A DNA stretch of 64,000 bases from Caviibacter abscessus (GCF_001517835.1 NZ_LOQG01000001.1:186001-250000), one strand, 5' to 3'. Positions 17,476 through 27,138 are shown, counted from the first letter of the stretch. Notes: generated by a model from the sequence alone, not told the origin. Numbers and translations: made by a program.

Positions 17476-18112
17476 TTCTTACCCCTATCAAGATAATATT
17501 GTTTTGAAAAATTAACACATTCCTTTAATCTGAAACAACTAATCTCAGCTTCATTAACTTTTATGGGTTTAATGGATAAATAATCGTAAAATAACTTTTG
17601 AATTTCTAGATAATCATCATAGATATCAACCTCAATATTTTTAAATTCTACCCATTTATCTATTTCATTATGTTTCATTTTACTTTTTTCTATAATTGTT
17701 TCTCTTCCAAGAAAATTTTCTGCTAAATGAATTGATGTATTGGTTTCAAAATCTGTTCCTATCATTAAAATTTTAGCATTTAAATCATACATTTTAGACA
17801 AAGGAGAATGCAAACCAAACGGATAATTTCAAACCAATCTGAAGGTACTGGAGGATATTGCCAAGAAGCCGGATCTGAAATATCAACTGTTTGAGATGGA
17901 ACAACTATAGTTCCCTCTGGACCAATTATACTAATTAAAGCTTCATATATAGCCTCGCTCCCTCCAACAACATAGCCTAAAGATGAAATTGATGAATGTA
18001 CCATTAATACATCGCCTTTTTCAACCCCTACATTTAAAAATATTTTTTTTAGATCACATATTGTGATTGGTTTTAAACCTTTTTTTTCGGTCTTTGTCAA
18101 GTATTCATACAT
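17472..18112 (-). pseudogene. AAC(3)-family aminoglycoside N-acetyltransferase, internally deleted
   Basis: The first part (ATG 18112, with ribosome site AGAGGAAATAATT) matches the antibiotic N-acetyltransferase N-terminus: GVEKGDVLMVHSSISSLGYV, GTIVVPSQT and WQYPPVPSDWFEIIR. It then runs out of frame. The C-terminal part resumes in another frame as FGLHSPLSKMYDLNAKILMIG and NTSIHLAE, ending at 17472. About 50 residues of the normal middle section are missing between the two parts, so this is a real deletion, not a sequencing slip. Such enzymes acetylate aminoglycosides or related amines. Its end overlaps the broken MFS gene, so the pair was probably one operon. Confidence 0.8.
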
Positions 18113-18130
18113 AATTATTTCCTCTATTTC

Positions 18131-18829
18131 TTATTTAATAAACCCTTTTTGCTTGGCTATACTTATTAATTTAGGTTGTATTTCAGGATATGTTAAATTT
18201 TTAGGTAAGTTTTTCAAAAAAACTATTTTTTCTATTTCACTGTGTAATTCTTTTTCAAATAATTTTACATCTGCAAAATATAGCATACCAAAAGTTTCAA
18301 CACCTTTTACAGTAACTGAATAAATAGATATAGGAGTAATTGTATATTTTATTGCTCCTGTTTCTTCATATAATTCACGTTTTGCAGTAGTCAGAATATC
18401 TTCACCAAATTCTCTATGTCCACCTGGAATTTCTAATGTATCTCTTTTTTTGTGCTTACAAAATACAAATTCATCATTAAATTTTGTAATAATCACTGCA
18501 AACTTTAACAAACTATCTTCAACATTATCATAAAAATTTACTTTTAGCATTTCCCATTCAAGCATTCCACCTAATACATTATAGGCATCATAACCTTTTT
18601 TATTTAAGTACTTTGTTGCTATCTTACTTCTTCTTCCACTTCTGCATATGACATATACTTTCTTATTTTTATCTCCACAAAAACTTTCTATTTTATCTAA
18701 TGGAATATTTTTAGAACCTTTTATATGTCCTTCCTTATATTCTTCCTCTTTTCGTACATCTATTAAAACCATATCTTCTTTTAGTTGTTCTATTTTTATA
18801 CTTGGTACTGGTTTCAAAAAATCAAACAT
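18131..18829 (-). CDS. Rhodanese-Nudix hydrolase fusion
   Basis: The 232-residue protein has an N-terminal rhodanese domain (about 10-95) with LIDVRKEEEYKEGHI and an active-site loop CRSGRRS, then a Nudix domain with GGHREFGEDILTTAKRELYEETGA (about 136-159), a full match to the Nudix box. The rhodanese part can carry a persulfide cysteine. The Nudix part resembles YtkD/MutT enzymes that hydrolyse nucleoside triphosphates. The ATG follows AGAGGACAGCT. The gene lies 10 bases from a dCMP deaminase, suggesting a link to nucleotide pools. The fusion is unusual and its combined role is unknown. Confidence 0.85.
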   Translation of the reverse strand: MFDFLKPVPSIKIEQLKEDMVLIDVRKEEEYKEGHIKGSKNIPLDKIESFCGDKNKKVYVICRSGRRSKIATKYLNKKGYDAYNVLGGMLEWEMLKVNFYDNVEDSLLKFAVIITKFNDEFVFCKHKKRDTLEIPGGHREFGEDILTTAKRELYEETGAIKYTITPISIYSVTVKGVETFGMLYFADVKLFEKELHSEIEKIVFLKNLPKNLTYPEIQPKLISIAKQKGFIK

Positions 18830-18838
18830 AGCTGTCCT

Positions 18839-19321
18839 CTAATCTCCAAAAGTTATTTTAATTTCATTTTTTTCATCAATATATTTAACAATTTTTATAT
18901 CAGCATTTTCCATTATTCTTGTAGAAGCTTTTAATAATTCATGATGCTTATGTTTATCTGAGTAGTAAACTACTTTTTTTATTCCTGATTGTGTTATGGC
19001 TTTTGCACATTCATTGCAAGGATAATGAGTTACATATATTGTACTATTTTCTAAATCTTTAATACTATTTAATATTGCATTAAGCTCTGCATGAACTACA
19101 TAAGGATGTTTTGTATCTAATACTTCTCCTACTTTTGTCCAAGGCATAATATCATCACTGCTTCCTCTTGGAAACCCGTTATATCCTATACCTATAATCT
19201 TGTTATTTTTTACTATGCAAGCTCCTACTTGAGTTACAGGATCTTTACTTCTTTGTGCAGACAAAAATGCTATACCCATAAAGTATTGTTCCCAACTTAT
19301 GTAATCTTCTCTTTTTGACAC
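18839..19321 (-). CDS. dCMP deaminase (ComEB-like)
   Basis: The 160-residue protein deaminates dCMP to dUMP, feeding thymidylate synthesis. The zinc-binding signature is complete: HAELNAI (histidine and catalytic glutamate) near residue 78 and PCNECAK (two cysteines) near residue 100. QVGACIV and GYNGFPRG match the family. The start is GTG at 19321, preceded by GCGAGGTGAAATAAC. It lies between xseA and the rhodanese-Nudix gene on the same strand, forming with uvrB and xseA a DNA repair/nucleotide block. Confidence 0.92.
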   Translation of the reverse strand: MSKREDYISWEQYFMGIAFLSAQRSKDPVTQVGACIVKNNKIIGIGYNGFPRGSSDDIMPWTKVGEVLDTKHPYVVHAELNAILNSIKDLENSTIYVTHYPCNECAKAITQSGIKKVVYYSDKHKHHELLKASTRIMENADIKIVKYIDEKNEIKITFGD

Positions 19322-19322
19322 G

Positions 19323-20579
19323 TTATTTCACCTCGCTTGATACTTTACCATTTTTATAAACAGTTTCTAACTTCATACCTTTTTTTAGTGTTACATCTTT
19401 TATTAATTTATTATTCACAAGTGTTATACTAAAACCTCTATCATATAATTCATTCAAATTATATTTCTCAAGCTTATTTTTCAAACTTTCAATTTTGATT
19501 TTCTTATTTTCCAATTTATTTAAAATAATACTGTCAAGATTTTTCTTTATACTTTCAATTCTTTTAATTTTTTCATCATAGTTTAATTTTAATTTCATGA
19601 TTTCTTCTAGTCTTATAGTATATTTATCAATTAATTGATAGTTACTTAAAATCCTATTTGTATAAAATTCTTTAAAATAATAGTTATTTTTCAAATTATC
19701 TACTTCTTTTATTTGAAGTTTTAATTTTTGCATCAAATCAACATTTAATTTTCTTTTCATTTCTATAATCATTTTAAGAATTTCTTTTTTTTCAGGTACA
19801 ACAAGCTGTGCTGCTTGAGTTGGTGTTGCTGCTCTTAAATCTGCTGCAAAGTCAGATAATAAGACATCTACCTCATGTCCTACAGCAGAAATTATTGGAA
19901 GCTTAGATTCATATATAGCTTCTATAACTTCACGCTCATTAAATGCCCATAAATCTTCTATGCTTCCACCACCACGACCTACTATTATTAAATCAAGGTC
20001 TAAATTTTTATTATTTAAAACTCTTATTCCCTCAGCTATTGATAAACCTGCACCTTCTCCTTGCACTTTCGCTGAATATACATATATATCAACATTATTA
20101 TTTCTAATTTGTGTTGTATCTATAATATCATGTATTGCAGCACCTGTATGAGCTGTTACCACACCTATTTTTTTTGGATACTTGGGTATTTGCTTTTTTA
20201 TTTCTTTATCAAAATATCCTTTGGCAAGATATTCTAGTTTCAATTCTTCAAGCTTTTTATATAGTTCCCCAATATTTGAAATTTTTTCAACTTTACTACA
20301 AACAATTTGAAGTGTTGCATTGACATTATATACATTTATTTTCCCATAAACTTTAACATGATCTCCCTCTTTTAAGTTTCTTGGGATATCATTTACTATA
20401 TAGTTAAAACCCGCACATTTAATATTATTTTTTTCATCTTTTAATGTAAAATACATGTGCCTTTGTTGATACGTAATATTTGATACTTCTCCTTCAACAC
20501 AAAAAGCTTTAAGCATCACTACACTTTCAAGATATTCTTTTATAATATTATTTATTTCTCCAACTGTATAGGTTTTCAC
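19323..20579 (-). CDS. xseA: Exodeoxyribonuclease VII large subunit
   Basis: The large subunit of the single-strand exonuclease that trims DNA in repair and recombination. The 418-residue protein begins with the OB-fold (VEGEVSNITYQQRHMYFTLKDE), followed by the catalytic core with GVVTAHTGAAIHDI, IIVGRGGGSIEDLWAFNE and SAVGHEVDVLLSDFAADLRAATPTQA split over about residues 135-260, and a long coiled-coil C-terminus. The start is a GTG sharing its G with the uvrB stop (TAGTG). The small subunit xseB is not adjacent and must be elsewhere. Confidence 0.95.
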   Translation of the reverse strand: MKTYTVGEINNIIKEYLESVVMLKAFCVEGEVSNITYQQRHMYFTLKDEKNNIKCAGFNYIVNDIPRNLKEGDHVKVYGKINVYNVNATLQIVCSKVEKISNIGELYKKLEELKLEYLAKGYFDKEIKKQIPKYPKKIGVVTAHTGAAIHDIIDTTQIRNNNVDIYVYSAKVQGEGAGLSIAEGIRVLNNKNLDLDLIIVGRGGGSIEDLWAFNEREVIEAIYESKLPIISAVGHEVDVLLSDFAADLRAATPTQAAQLVVPEKKEILKMIIEMKRKLNVDLMQKLKLQIKEVDNLKNNYYFKEFYTNRILSNYQLIDKYTIRLEEIMKLKLNYDEKIKRIESIKKNLDSIILNKLENKKIKIESLKNKLEKYNLNELYDRGFSITLVNNKLIKDVTLKKGMKLETVYKNGKVSSEVK

Positions 20580-22549
20580 TACATAACCTCCATAAGAATT
20601 TTATTTAATTGCGATATTTTATTTCTTATTTCAATTGCTTTTTCAAAATTAAGCTCTTTTGAATATTTTTTCATTTCTTTTTCTAATTTGGATATTTGTT
20701 TTTCTATATCTTTTATATTTTTAAATTCAACTGTATTTTCAGTAACAGTCTCTTGTTCATCATATTCTACAAGTGAATCAACAGAGCTATTAGTAACAGT
20801 TTTAGGATTAATATTATTTGCTATATTATAGTCATTTTGTATTTTTCTTCTTCTGTCAACTTCTGTTATCGCTTCTTTCATAGATTTTGTTATTGTATCT
20901 GCATAAAGTATAACTCTACCTTCAACATTTCTAGATGCTCTACCCATAGTTTGTATAAGTGATCTTCTTGATCTTAAAAATCCTTCTTTATCTGCTTCAA
21001 GTATTGCAACTAATGCTACTTCCGGTAAATCTAAACCTTCTCTAAGTAAGTTAATACCTATAAGTACATCATACTCTTTTGTTCTTAAGCCTTTTATTAT
21101 TTCAACTCTTTCAATTGTATCAATATCAGAGTGCATGTATCTTACTTTAATTCCTAATTCTAAATAATAGTCAGTTAATTCCTCTGCCATTTTCTTAGTT
21201 AAAGTTGTTATTAAAACTCTTTGATTTTTTTCAACTTCCTTTTTTATTTCTTCTAGTAAATCATCAACTTGATATTTTGTTTTTCTGATTTCTATACTTG
21301 GTTCAATAAGTCCTGTAGGTCTTATTAATTGTTCCACTATTTCATCTTTAGAATTTGTAAGCTCGTAATCACTTGGTGTAGCTGAAACATATACAACTTG
21401 ATTAATTTTAGCGAAAAACTCTTCTAGTCTAAGCGGTCTATTATCAAAGGCACTTGGTAGTCTAAAACCATTTTCAATTAACATGTTTTTTCTTGAATGA
21501 TCCCCGTTATACATACCACCTATTTGTGGAACTGTTATATGAGACTCATCAATAAATACAATAAAATCATCAGGAAAATAGTCAATTAAAGTATCAGGAG
21601 TTTCACCTTGCTTTTTATCAGCAAGATATCTTGAATAATTTTCAATTCCTTTACAATAACCTATTTCTCTTATCATTTCCATATCATATTCTGTTCTTTG
21701 TTTTATTCTTTGTGCTTCTAATAATTTATTATTTTTTTCAAAAAAATCTACTCTTTCTTTAAGTTCTTCCTTTATTTTCATAAACATATTATGATTATCA
21801 ACTGTTGATAAATAATGAGTTGCAGGCATTATTGCAAGTCTTTTTAAATTTTTAATCTTTTTACCTGTTAAAGGATTTATCTCGTACATATACTCTAAAT
21901 CTTCATCAAAAAATGTAAATCTGTATGCACTATCTTGATATGGAGGCAGTAAATCAATAATATCTCCTTTTATTCTAAAAGAAGCTCTTTCAAGTACCAT
22001 ATCATTTCTATTATATCTAAGTTCAATAAGTCTTTTAATTAATTTTTTTCTAGAAATTCCTACTTTTTTATCAATTGGAATAACATTATCATTATATGCT
22101 TTTTTTGAACCTAAACCATAAATTGCTGAAACAGACGCTACAATAATTACATCTCTCCTTGTTAAAAGAGCTGCCGTAGCAGCGTGTCTTAATTTATCTA
22201 TTTCTTCATTTATTGATGAGTCTTTCTCAATATATGTATCAGTTTGTGGAATATATGCTTCCGGTTGATAATAATCATAATATGATACAAAATATTCAAC
22301 TGCATTTTCAGGAAAAAATTTTTTATACTCATTATATAATTGAGCTGCTAATGTTTTATTGGGTGCTAAAATAAGAGCAGGTCTATTTAATCTATTTATT
22401 ACATTAGCAATAGTAAATGTCTTTCCTGAACCTGTAACTCCTAAAAGAATTTGCTCATATATTCCATTTTCTAAATTAGTTACAAGTTTTTCTATTGCTT
22501 GTGGTTGATCACCCGTAGGTTTAAATTTTGAGTATAATTTAAAATCCAT
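20579..22549 (-). CDS. uvrB: Excinuclease ABC subunit B
   Basis: UvrB receives damaged DNA from UvrA, verifies the lesion with its helicase motor and recruits UvrC. The 656-residue protein has Walker A GVTGSGKT near residue 38, the beta-hairpin region YYDYYQPEAYIPQTDTYIEK spread over about 95-115, DESH, and helicase motif VI MGRASRN. A C-terminal UvrC-binding helix pair (EKEMKKYSKELNFEKAIEIR) ends the protein. It is followed directly by xseA and preceded by a secreted GHL10 protein gene two bases away. Confidence 0.97.
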   Translation of the reverse strand: MDFKLYSKFKPTGDQPQAIEKLVTNLENGIYEQILLGVTGSGKTFTIANVINRLNRPALILAPNKTLAAQLYNEYKKFFPENAVEYFVSYYDYYQPEAYIPQTDTYIEKDSSINEEIDKLRHAATAALLTRRDVIIVASVSAIYGLGSKKAYNDNVIPIDKKVGISRKKLIKRLIELRYNRNDMVLERASFRIKGDIIDLLPPYQDSAYRFTFFDEDLEYMYEINPLTGKKIKNLKRLAIMPATHYLSTVDNHNMFMKIKEELKERVDFFEKNNKLLEAQRIKQRTEYDMEMIREIGYCKGIENYSRYLADKKQGETPDTLIDYFPDDFIVFIDESHITVPQIGGMYNGDHSRKNMLIENGFRLPSAFDNRPLRLEEFFAKINQVVYVSATPSDYELTNSKDEIVEQLIRPTGLIEPSIEIRKTKYQVDDLLEEIKKEVEKNQRVLITTLTKKMAEELTDYYLELGIKVRYMHSDIDTIERVEIIKGLRTKEYDVLIGINLLREGLDLPEVALVAILEADKEGFLRSRRSLIQTMGRASRNVEGRVILYADTITKSMKEAITEVDRRRKIQNDYNIANNINPKTVTNSSVDSLVEYDEQETVTENTVEFKNIKDIEKQISKLEKEMKKYSKELNFEKAIEIRNKISQLNKILMEVM

Positions 22550-22550
22550 A

Positions 22551-23837
22551 TTAATTCATCTCATCAATTATCCATTTATTGTTTAAAAGTGTATCATATC
22601 TAAATAATATGTAACCTTTTACAGCAGAATTTTGATTTCTTATATTTTTATGTTCTCTCACTTCGCCTTTAGGCCATTCATTTACTTTATATACTCCCTC
22701 TCCAACATATAATGGGGTATTAGTTCTTTTTGATACACTACTCCACCAATTAACAAGTTTTTCATAACCTGCTTTTGGATGGTCAATATGCCAATATATT
22801 TGAGGTGCAATATAGTCAATCCAACCTTCACTCATCCATTTAACGCTGTCAGCATATAAATCATCGTATGCTTGTAATCCATTTGTATTTGAACCGCTAT
22901 AATCTGTACTTTGGTTTCTCCAAATACCAAATGGACTTATTCCAAATGAAATACTTGGTTTTAATTTATGAATTGATGTAGATAAATTTTTTATTAAATC
23001 ATTTACATTATTTCTTCTAAAATCTCCAAGTGTATTAAATGAACTTCCATTTTCTTGATATTCTCTAATATCAAAATCAGGGATTTTCTTAGCTCCATTA
23101 GGATATGGATAGAAATAATCATCTAAATGAACACCATCTATGTTATAGTTTTTAACTATTTCTTCTATATTATTATATAAATATTTTACAACTTCAGGTT
23201 TTCCAGGATTTAAATATAGTTTACCATCATATTCAAATACCCAATCAGGATGTTGATTTGCTACATTTTTAGAAGACAATTTACTACGATCTGTTGTCAT
23301 AGCAACTCTATATGGATTTATCCATGCATGTAATTCAATATTATTTTCATGTGCTTTTTGTATAAAATATGCTAGAGGATCATAACCAGGATATTGATTT
23401 TCTATACCAGTTAAATACATAGACCAAGGTAAATTTTTTGAATTATAAAACGCATCATTTGTAGGTTTAACTTGTAAAAAGATAGCATTTAATCCCCAAT
23501 TTTTAACATTTTCAACTAATTTATCAATTTCTCTTTTTTGAACCTCAGGATTATATCCTTTATTCTTTGGGAAATCTAAATTAAATACAGTTGAAACCCA
23601 AACACCTTTTAAATTAGTATTTACTTTTCTTTTACTTCTGTCAAAAACTTGTTTTGATAATTGTTCATTAGATAATATATCTTCATTACTCTTATTTCCT
23701 AATTCTGTGTCTTTACCCGGTTTTTTTTCAATTTTTTCAGTTTTTTGCTCTCCCATAACTTGTTTATAATCTTTAGAAACATATGAACATGATACTAAAA
23801 ATGCTGCTAATCCTAAAGAAATTACTATTTTTTTCAT
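22551..23837 (-). CDS. GHL10/DUF187 lipoprotein (putative glycoside hydrolase)
   Basis: The 428-residue protein starts with a lipoprotein signal whose lipobox ends FLVSCS (Cys about 17), then a charged linker, then a TIM-barrel of the GHL10 group: KGVWVSTVFNLDFPKN, FLQVKPTNDAFYNSKNLPWS, LHAWINPYRV, YNIDGVHLDDYFYP and SFGISPFGIW. Related proteins include YngK and Fusobacterial surface lipoproteins; the natural substrate, likely a cell-wall or surface glycan, is not established. It lies two bases from uvrB and from a methyltransferase gene, so it is transcribed with repair genes without an obvious functional link. Confidence 0.85.
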   Translation of the reverse strand: MKKIVISLGLAAFLVSCSYVSKDYKQVMGEQKTEKIEKKPGKDTELGNKSNEDILSNEQLSKQVFDRSKRKVNTNLKGVWVSTVFNLDFPKNKGYNPEVQKREIDKLVENVKNWGLNAIFLQVKPTNDAFYNSKNLPWSMYLTGIENQYPGYDPLAYFIQKAHENNIELHAWINPYRVAMTTDRSKLSSKNVANQHPDWVFEYDGKLYLNPGKPEVVKYLYNNIEEIVKNYNIDGVHLDDYFYPYPNGAKKIPDFDIREYQENGSSFNTLGDFRRNNVNDLIKNLSTSIHKLKPSISFGISPFGIWRNQSTDYSGSNTNGLQAYDDLYADSVKWMSEGWIDYIAPQIYWHIDHPKAGYEKLVNWWSSVSKRTNTPLYVGEGVYKVNEWPKGEVREHKNIRNQNSAVKGYILFRYDTLLNNKWIIDEMN

Positions 23838-23838
23838 A

Positions 23839-24450
23839 TTATATTCCTTTCTTTGTAACTATGCCTACTCCATCACCGAAAGGTAAGAAGACAAAGTCAT
23901 AATTTTCATTTAAATAATTAATAAATTCTTTTAATTTATTAATTATTGTTTTGTACCTTTTATTATATTCACTTTCACATATATATCCTCTAAATGCTAT
24001 ATTATCAATGAATATCATACCACCATCGTTAAGTCTTTCATATGATAAATTAAAAAATTCCATATTATGACTTTTTGAAGCATCAATAAAAATAAAGTCA
24101 AATTTTTTTGAAAGTTTAGGCAATATATTTAGTGCATCTCCAAGATAAATATCAGCATTTAGCCCTTCTAAATTTTTCTTTGCCATATTATATCTATCTT
24201 CATCAATTTCAATAGTTGTCAAATGTAAATTTTTAGCTAAATATTTACCAGAATAACCAATTGCACTTCCTATTTCAAGACAAGTTTTATACTTATTGTG
24301 TTTAATTAAAAATAACATAAAGTTAAGTACCTCTTCTGTTACTATAGGAACTTTATTATCAATACCATATTTTTTTACTTCTAATATATCTTTATCTTCT
24401 TTAAATAAACTTCTTGCATAAGCCGTTACTTTCTCAAAATTTTCTATCAT
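23839..24450 (-). CDS. O-methyltransferase, TrmR-like (tRNA 5-hydroxyuridine methylation)
   Basis: The 203-residue class I SAM methyltransferase has the SAM motif LEIGSAIGYSGKYLA near 58-72, acidic TIEIDEDRY, and metal-binding FIDASKSHN and FIDNIAFRG. Catechol O-methyltransferase-like proteins of this size in low-GC bacteria include TrmR (formerly YrrM), which makes 5-methoxyuridine at tRNA position 34. Substrate assignment is by family resemblance and so only likely. It is the first gene of the run leading to the GHL10 lipoprotein, uvrB and xseA. Confidence 0.75.
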   Translation of the reverse strand: MIENFEKVTAYARSLFKEDKDILEVKKYGIDNKVPIVTEEVLNFMLFLIKHNKYKTCLEIGSAIGYSGKYLAKNLHLTTIEIDEDRYNMAKKNLEGLNADIYLGDALNILPKLSKKFDFIFIDASKSHNMEFFNLSYERLNDGGMIFIDNIAFRGYICESEYNKRYKTIINKLKEFINYLNENYDFVFLPFGDGVGIVTKKGI

Positions 24451-24512
24451 TACAGACTCCTTTATGGTAAGTATAACACAAAATAATAAAAAATTGTATT
24501 TATTTTTACATC

Positions 24513-24559
24513 AAAAAAAGCCAATAAAATAGTGGTATTTTTCACTAAATTAAAGGCTT
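24513..24559 (-). terminator. Terminator after the GT4 glycosyltransferase gene
   Basis: AAGCC..GGCTT arms enclose an inner TAGTG/CACTA stem (24531-24544 region) and are followed on the minus strand by seven T. It separates the glycosyltransferases from the TrmR-like gene. Confidence 0.7.
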
Positions 24560-24568
24560 AAAATATAT

Positions 24569-25699
24569 TTAATTATTTTTATTTACTAAATTTTCAAATA
24601 TCTCAAATAATTTTTTCGCAGAATTTTCTATATCATATTCTTTTGCAAACTCAATATATTTTTTACTAAATTCTTCTTTTTCTTCAGGATGTTCTATCCA
24701 ATAATCAATTTTATCTCTAAGACTATCTGAATCATTTGCTTTAAATAAATTATTCTCACTTAATGCATATTGTTTAGTTGAAGATAAATAACTATTTGAT
24801 ATTAAAGGAACTAAACCACTTGCAAATGCTTCCATACATGACATTCCTTCAACTTCAACATTAGCACAGTGTATGTATAAATCAGAATATGAGATTGTTT
24901 TTCTTAATTGCTCTTGAGACATAAATTCAAGTATAGCTTTATTAGGTAAACTTTCGCTTAATTTTCTATATTTATTTTCAAGTGGACCTTTACCTGCTAA
25001 TATTAATTGTATTTTATCAGCATATTTTGATTTTTTTATTGCCTCAAATAAAAGTATTTGATTTTTTTCAACAGAATAACGACCTACACTTATTATTACA
25101 AATTTATCTTTAAATTGAGTTGGTTTTTCACTACGAGGTACAATTGAATCTTTATGTATACCATTAGAAATAACATGTAAATTTGAATTATACTTGTATC
25201 TTATAAGTCTTTCTTTAACTGCTTCTGTTGGACATTGAATATCACTACAATATTCATATACAAAATGTTTAAATGCCCAAGTTATTAAAACATTAGCTGG
25301 CCTAAGCCACCCTAATCCTACTGAATATGTCATATTTTCAGCATATAAATGAAATGTTCCCATACAAGGTTTATTCATCTTTTTAGCAACTCTTGCAGTA
25401 TATGAACATAAATAAAACGGATCTTCAAGATGGATTATATCTGCCCATTCTACAGCTTCATATACAACGTCTTTTTTTACTTTAGCAAAAGAAAATCCTT
25501 GTTTTTTAATTATTGAATTAAAAATTGGCACTATAAGTTCAGGTAGTGGATAATCAGGAGTTCCCTTTGAACTACCTGCTAAAATTCTTATTTCATTTTC
25601 TTTTCCCATTTTTTTAAATTGCTCAACAAAACGTTGCGTAGATATACTCATACCATTGCTTTTGGAAAAGTATTCATTCATAACTATTAGTATTTTCAT
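24569..25699 (-). CDS. Glycosyltransferase family 4 (probable glycolipid synthesis)
   Basis: The 376-residue GT-B enzyme has an N-terminal acceptor domain (NGMSISTQRFVEQFKKMG) and a C-terminal donor domain with VISNGIHKDSIVPR, ISVGRYSVEKNQ and the EX7E motif in EGMSCMEAFASG. It resembles GT4 enzymes that add glucose or galactose to diacylglycerol lipids. It lies 92 bases from a GT28 enzyme of the diglucosyl/monogalactosyl-diacylglycerol type, so the pair may build membrane glycolipids in sequence. Sugar and acceptor are not visible from the sequence. Confidence 0.8.
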   Translation of the reverse strand: MKILIVMNEYFSKSNGMSISTQRFVEQFKKMGKENEIRILAGSSKGTPDYPLPELIVPIFNSIIKKQGFSFAKVKKDVVYEAVEWADIIHLEDPFYLCSYTARVAKKMNKPCMGTFHLYAENMTYSVGLGWLRPANVLITWAFKHFVYEYCSDIQCPTEAVKERLIRYKYNSNLHVISNGIHKDSIVPRSEKPTQFKDKFVIISVGRYSVEKNQILLFEAIKKSKYADKIQLILAGKGPLENKYRKLSESLPNKAILEFMSQEQLRKTISYSDLYIHCANVEVEGMSCMEAFASGLVPLISNSYLSSTKQYALSENNLFKANDSDSLRDKIDYWIEHPEEKEEFSKKYIEFAKEYDIENSAKKLFEIFENLVNKNN

Positions 25700-25790
25700 A
25701 GATTACCTTCTTCAATTTGATTTAAATAATCCATATTATATCATAGTTTTCATAATTCTTTAATATCTTTTTACTTTTTATCCACATTAT

Positions 25791-26882
25791 TTAGTTATTT
25801 TTCAAATTATGTACTAAATCAACAATCTTTTCAACTGAGTAACTTTCAGATAATTTTCTCATATTATCAACTATTTCGTTATATAATTCCTTATTTTCCA
25901 ATAACATTTTTACATATTTAGGTAAATCATCAATATCATTAATACTAATAGCCATTTTTTCTTCAACTAAAAATGCTGTATTTTCTTCTTCTTGTCCTGG
26001 TATAGAAAACGGAATAATCATAGGTATTTGCTTATTAATAGCTTCTGTTGAAGTAAGACCACCAGGTTTTGTGATAATAAGTTTTGACTTGTCCATAAGC
26101 TCATCAATGTTATTAACAAAACCTTTAATTTCAGTTTTACCTGATATAATTTTATCTTTAAATTTTTTTACAAGTTTTCCTCTAAGTTCTGTATTATTTC
26201 CACAAATTATTGTTATTTTTACATTTAAATCAGAATTTAATAATACGTCAACAGAATCTTCCATCTTTTTAAGACCCATTGAACCACCCATTAAAAGTAT
26301 ATTAAACGTTTCTGTTTCACTTTTATTTACAGTTTTAAATTCATCTCTAATAGGTATTCCATATACAAATATTTTATCACTACTTACGCCACATTTTATT
26401 AAATTTTCTTTAGTATACTCACTACCTGTAATATATGCAGTAACTCCCTTATCAACATAAATATAGTGTGCTTTAAAATCAGTAACTATTTGAACAAACG
26501 GTATTGTAATATTCTCTTCTTCAAATATTTTCATTATTAAAGGTACACTCATAGGATGTGTTGAGACAATAACTGCTGGATTATCTTCGAGAATTTTTTT
26601 CTTAACTCTATCTTTTACTTTAAAAAATAGATTTTTCATAAATATATCATTTATTAATTTTCTATTTGATATGTTATAAATAAAGCCATATGTATTTGGA
26701 AATTTATTAGCGAACGTATCATAACTCTTTGTAACAAATTCATTTGCTCTTTTAGATGTATCCATAAAAAAATCAAAAATTTCTATTTCGTCATTGCCCA
26801 ATTTTAAAAATTCATTCGCTATATTTCTTGCTGCTTGATTATGTCCTGCACCTGTAGAAGCAGTTAAAATCATTATCTTCAT
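25791..26882 (-). CDS. Diacylglycerol glycosyltransferase (MGDG synthase / UgtP type, GT28)
   Basis: The 363-residue protein begins MILTASTGAGHNQAARN, the hallmark of monogalactosyldiacylglycerol synthase and UgtP-type processive glucosyltransferases. The C-terminal donor domain contains LLMGGSMGLKK, ITKPGGLTSTEAI and PIPGQEEENT-like sequence IPFSIPGQEEENT. It should transfer sugars to diacylglycerol at the inner membrane. The ATG follows GAAAGGGGAGATTT. It is transcribed away from the tRNA cluster that begins about 100 bases to its right. Confidence 0.85.
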   Translation of the reverse strand: MKIMILTASTGAGHNQAARNIANEFLKLGNDEIEIFDFFMDTSKRANEFVTKSYDTFANKFPNTYGFIYNISNRKLINDIFMKNLFFKVKDRVKKKILEDNPAVIVSTHPMSVPLIMKIFEEENITIPFVQIVTDFKAHYIYVDKGVTAYITGSEYTKENLIKCGVSSDKIFVYGIPIRDEFKTVNKSETETFNILLMGGSMGLKKMEDSVDVLLNSDLNVKITIICGNNTELRGKLVKKFKDKIISGKTEIKGFVNNIDELMDKSKLIITKPGGLTSTEAINKQIPMIIPFSIPGQEEENTAFLVEEKMAISINDIDDLPKYVKMLLENKELYNEIVDNMRKLSESYSVEKIVDLVHNLKNN

Positions 26883-26938
26883 AAATCTCCCCTTTCATAT
26901 AAATGATATAATAAAAAAAAAATAAATTCAATAAGTTA

Positions 26939-26967
26939 TTGACAAATTTTATTTAATACTGTATTAT
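26939..26967 (+). promoter_or_regulatory. Promoter of the Val-Asp-Phe tRNA cluster
   Basis: Consensus TTGACA (26939-26944), a 17-base spacer and TATTAT (26962-26967) end 11 bases before tRNA-Val. Confidence 0.85.
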
Positions 26968-26978
26968 TCCTTCTGTTA

Positions 26979-27054
26979 GGTCGCATAGCTCAGTTGGGAG
27001 AGCACCTGCCTTACAAGCAGGGGGTCACTGGTTCGAGCCCAGTTGTGACCACCA
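26979..27054 (+). tRNA. tRNA-Val (anticodon TAC)
   Basis: A 76-base cloverleaf with encoded CCA; the anticodon arm is CCTGC-CTTACAA-GCAGG and the T loop reads GGTTCGAGCCC. First gene of a three-tRNA cluster. Confidence 0.97.
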
Positions 27055-27061
27055 TTTTTTT

Positions 27062-27138
27062 GGAGGTGTAGCTCAGTTGGTTAGAGTGCTTGCCTGTCAC
27101 GCAAGATGTCGCGAGTTCGAGTCTCGTCACTTCCGCCA
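27062..27138 (+). tRNA. tRNA-Asp (anticodon GTC)
   Basis: A 77-base cloverleaf with encoded CCA; the anticodon arm is CTTGC-CTGTCAC-GCAAG. Seven bases after tRNA-Val. Confidence 0.97.
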
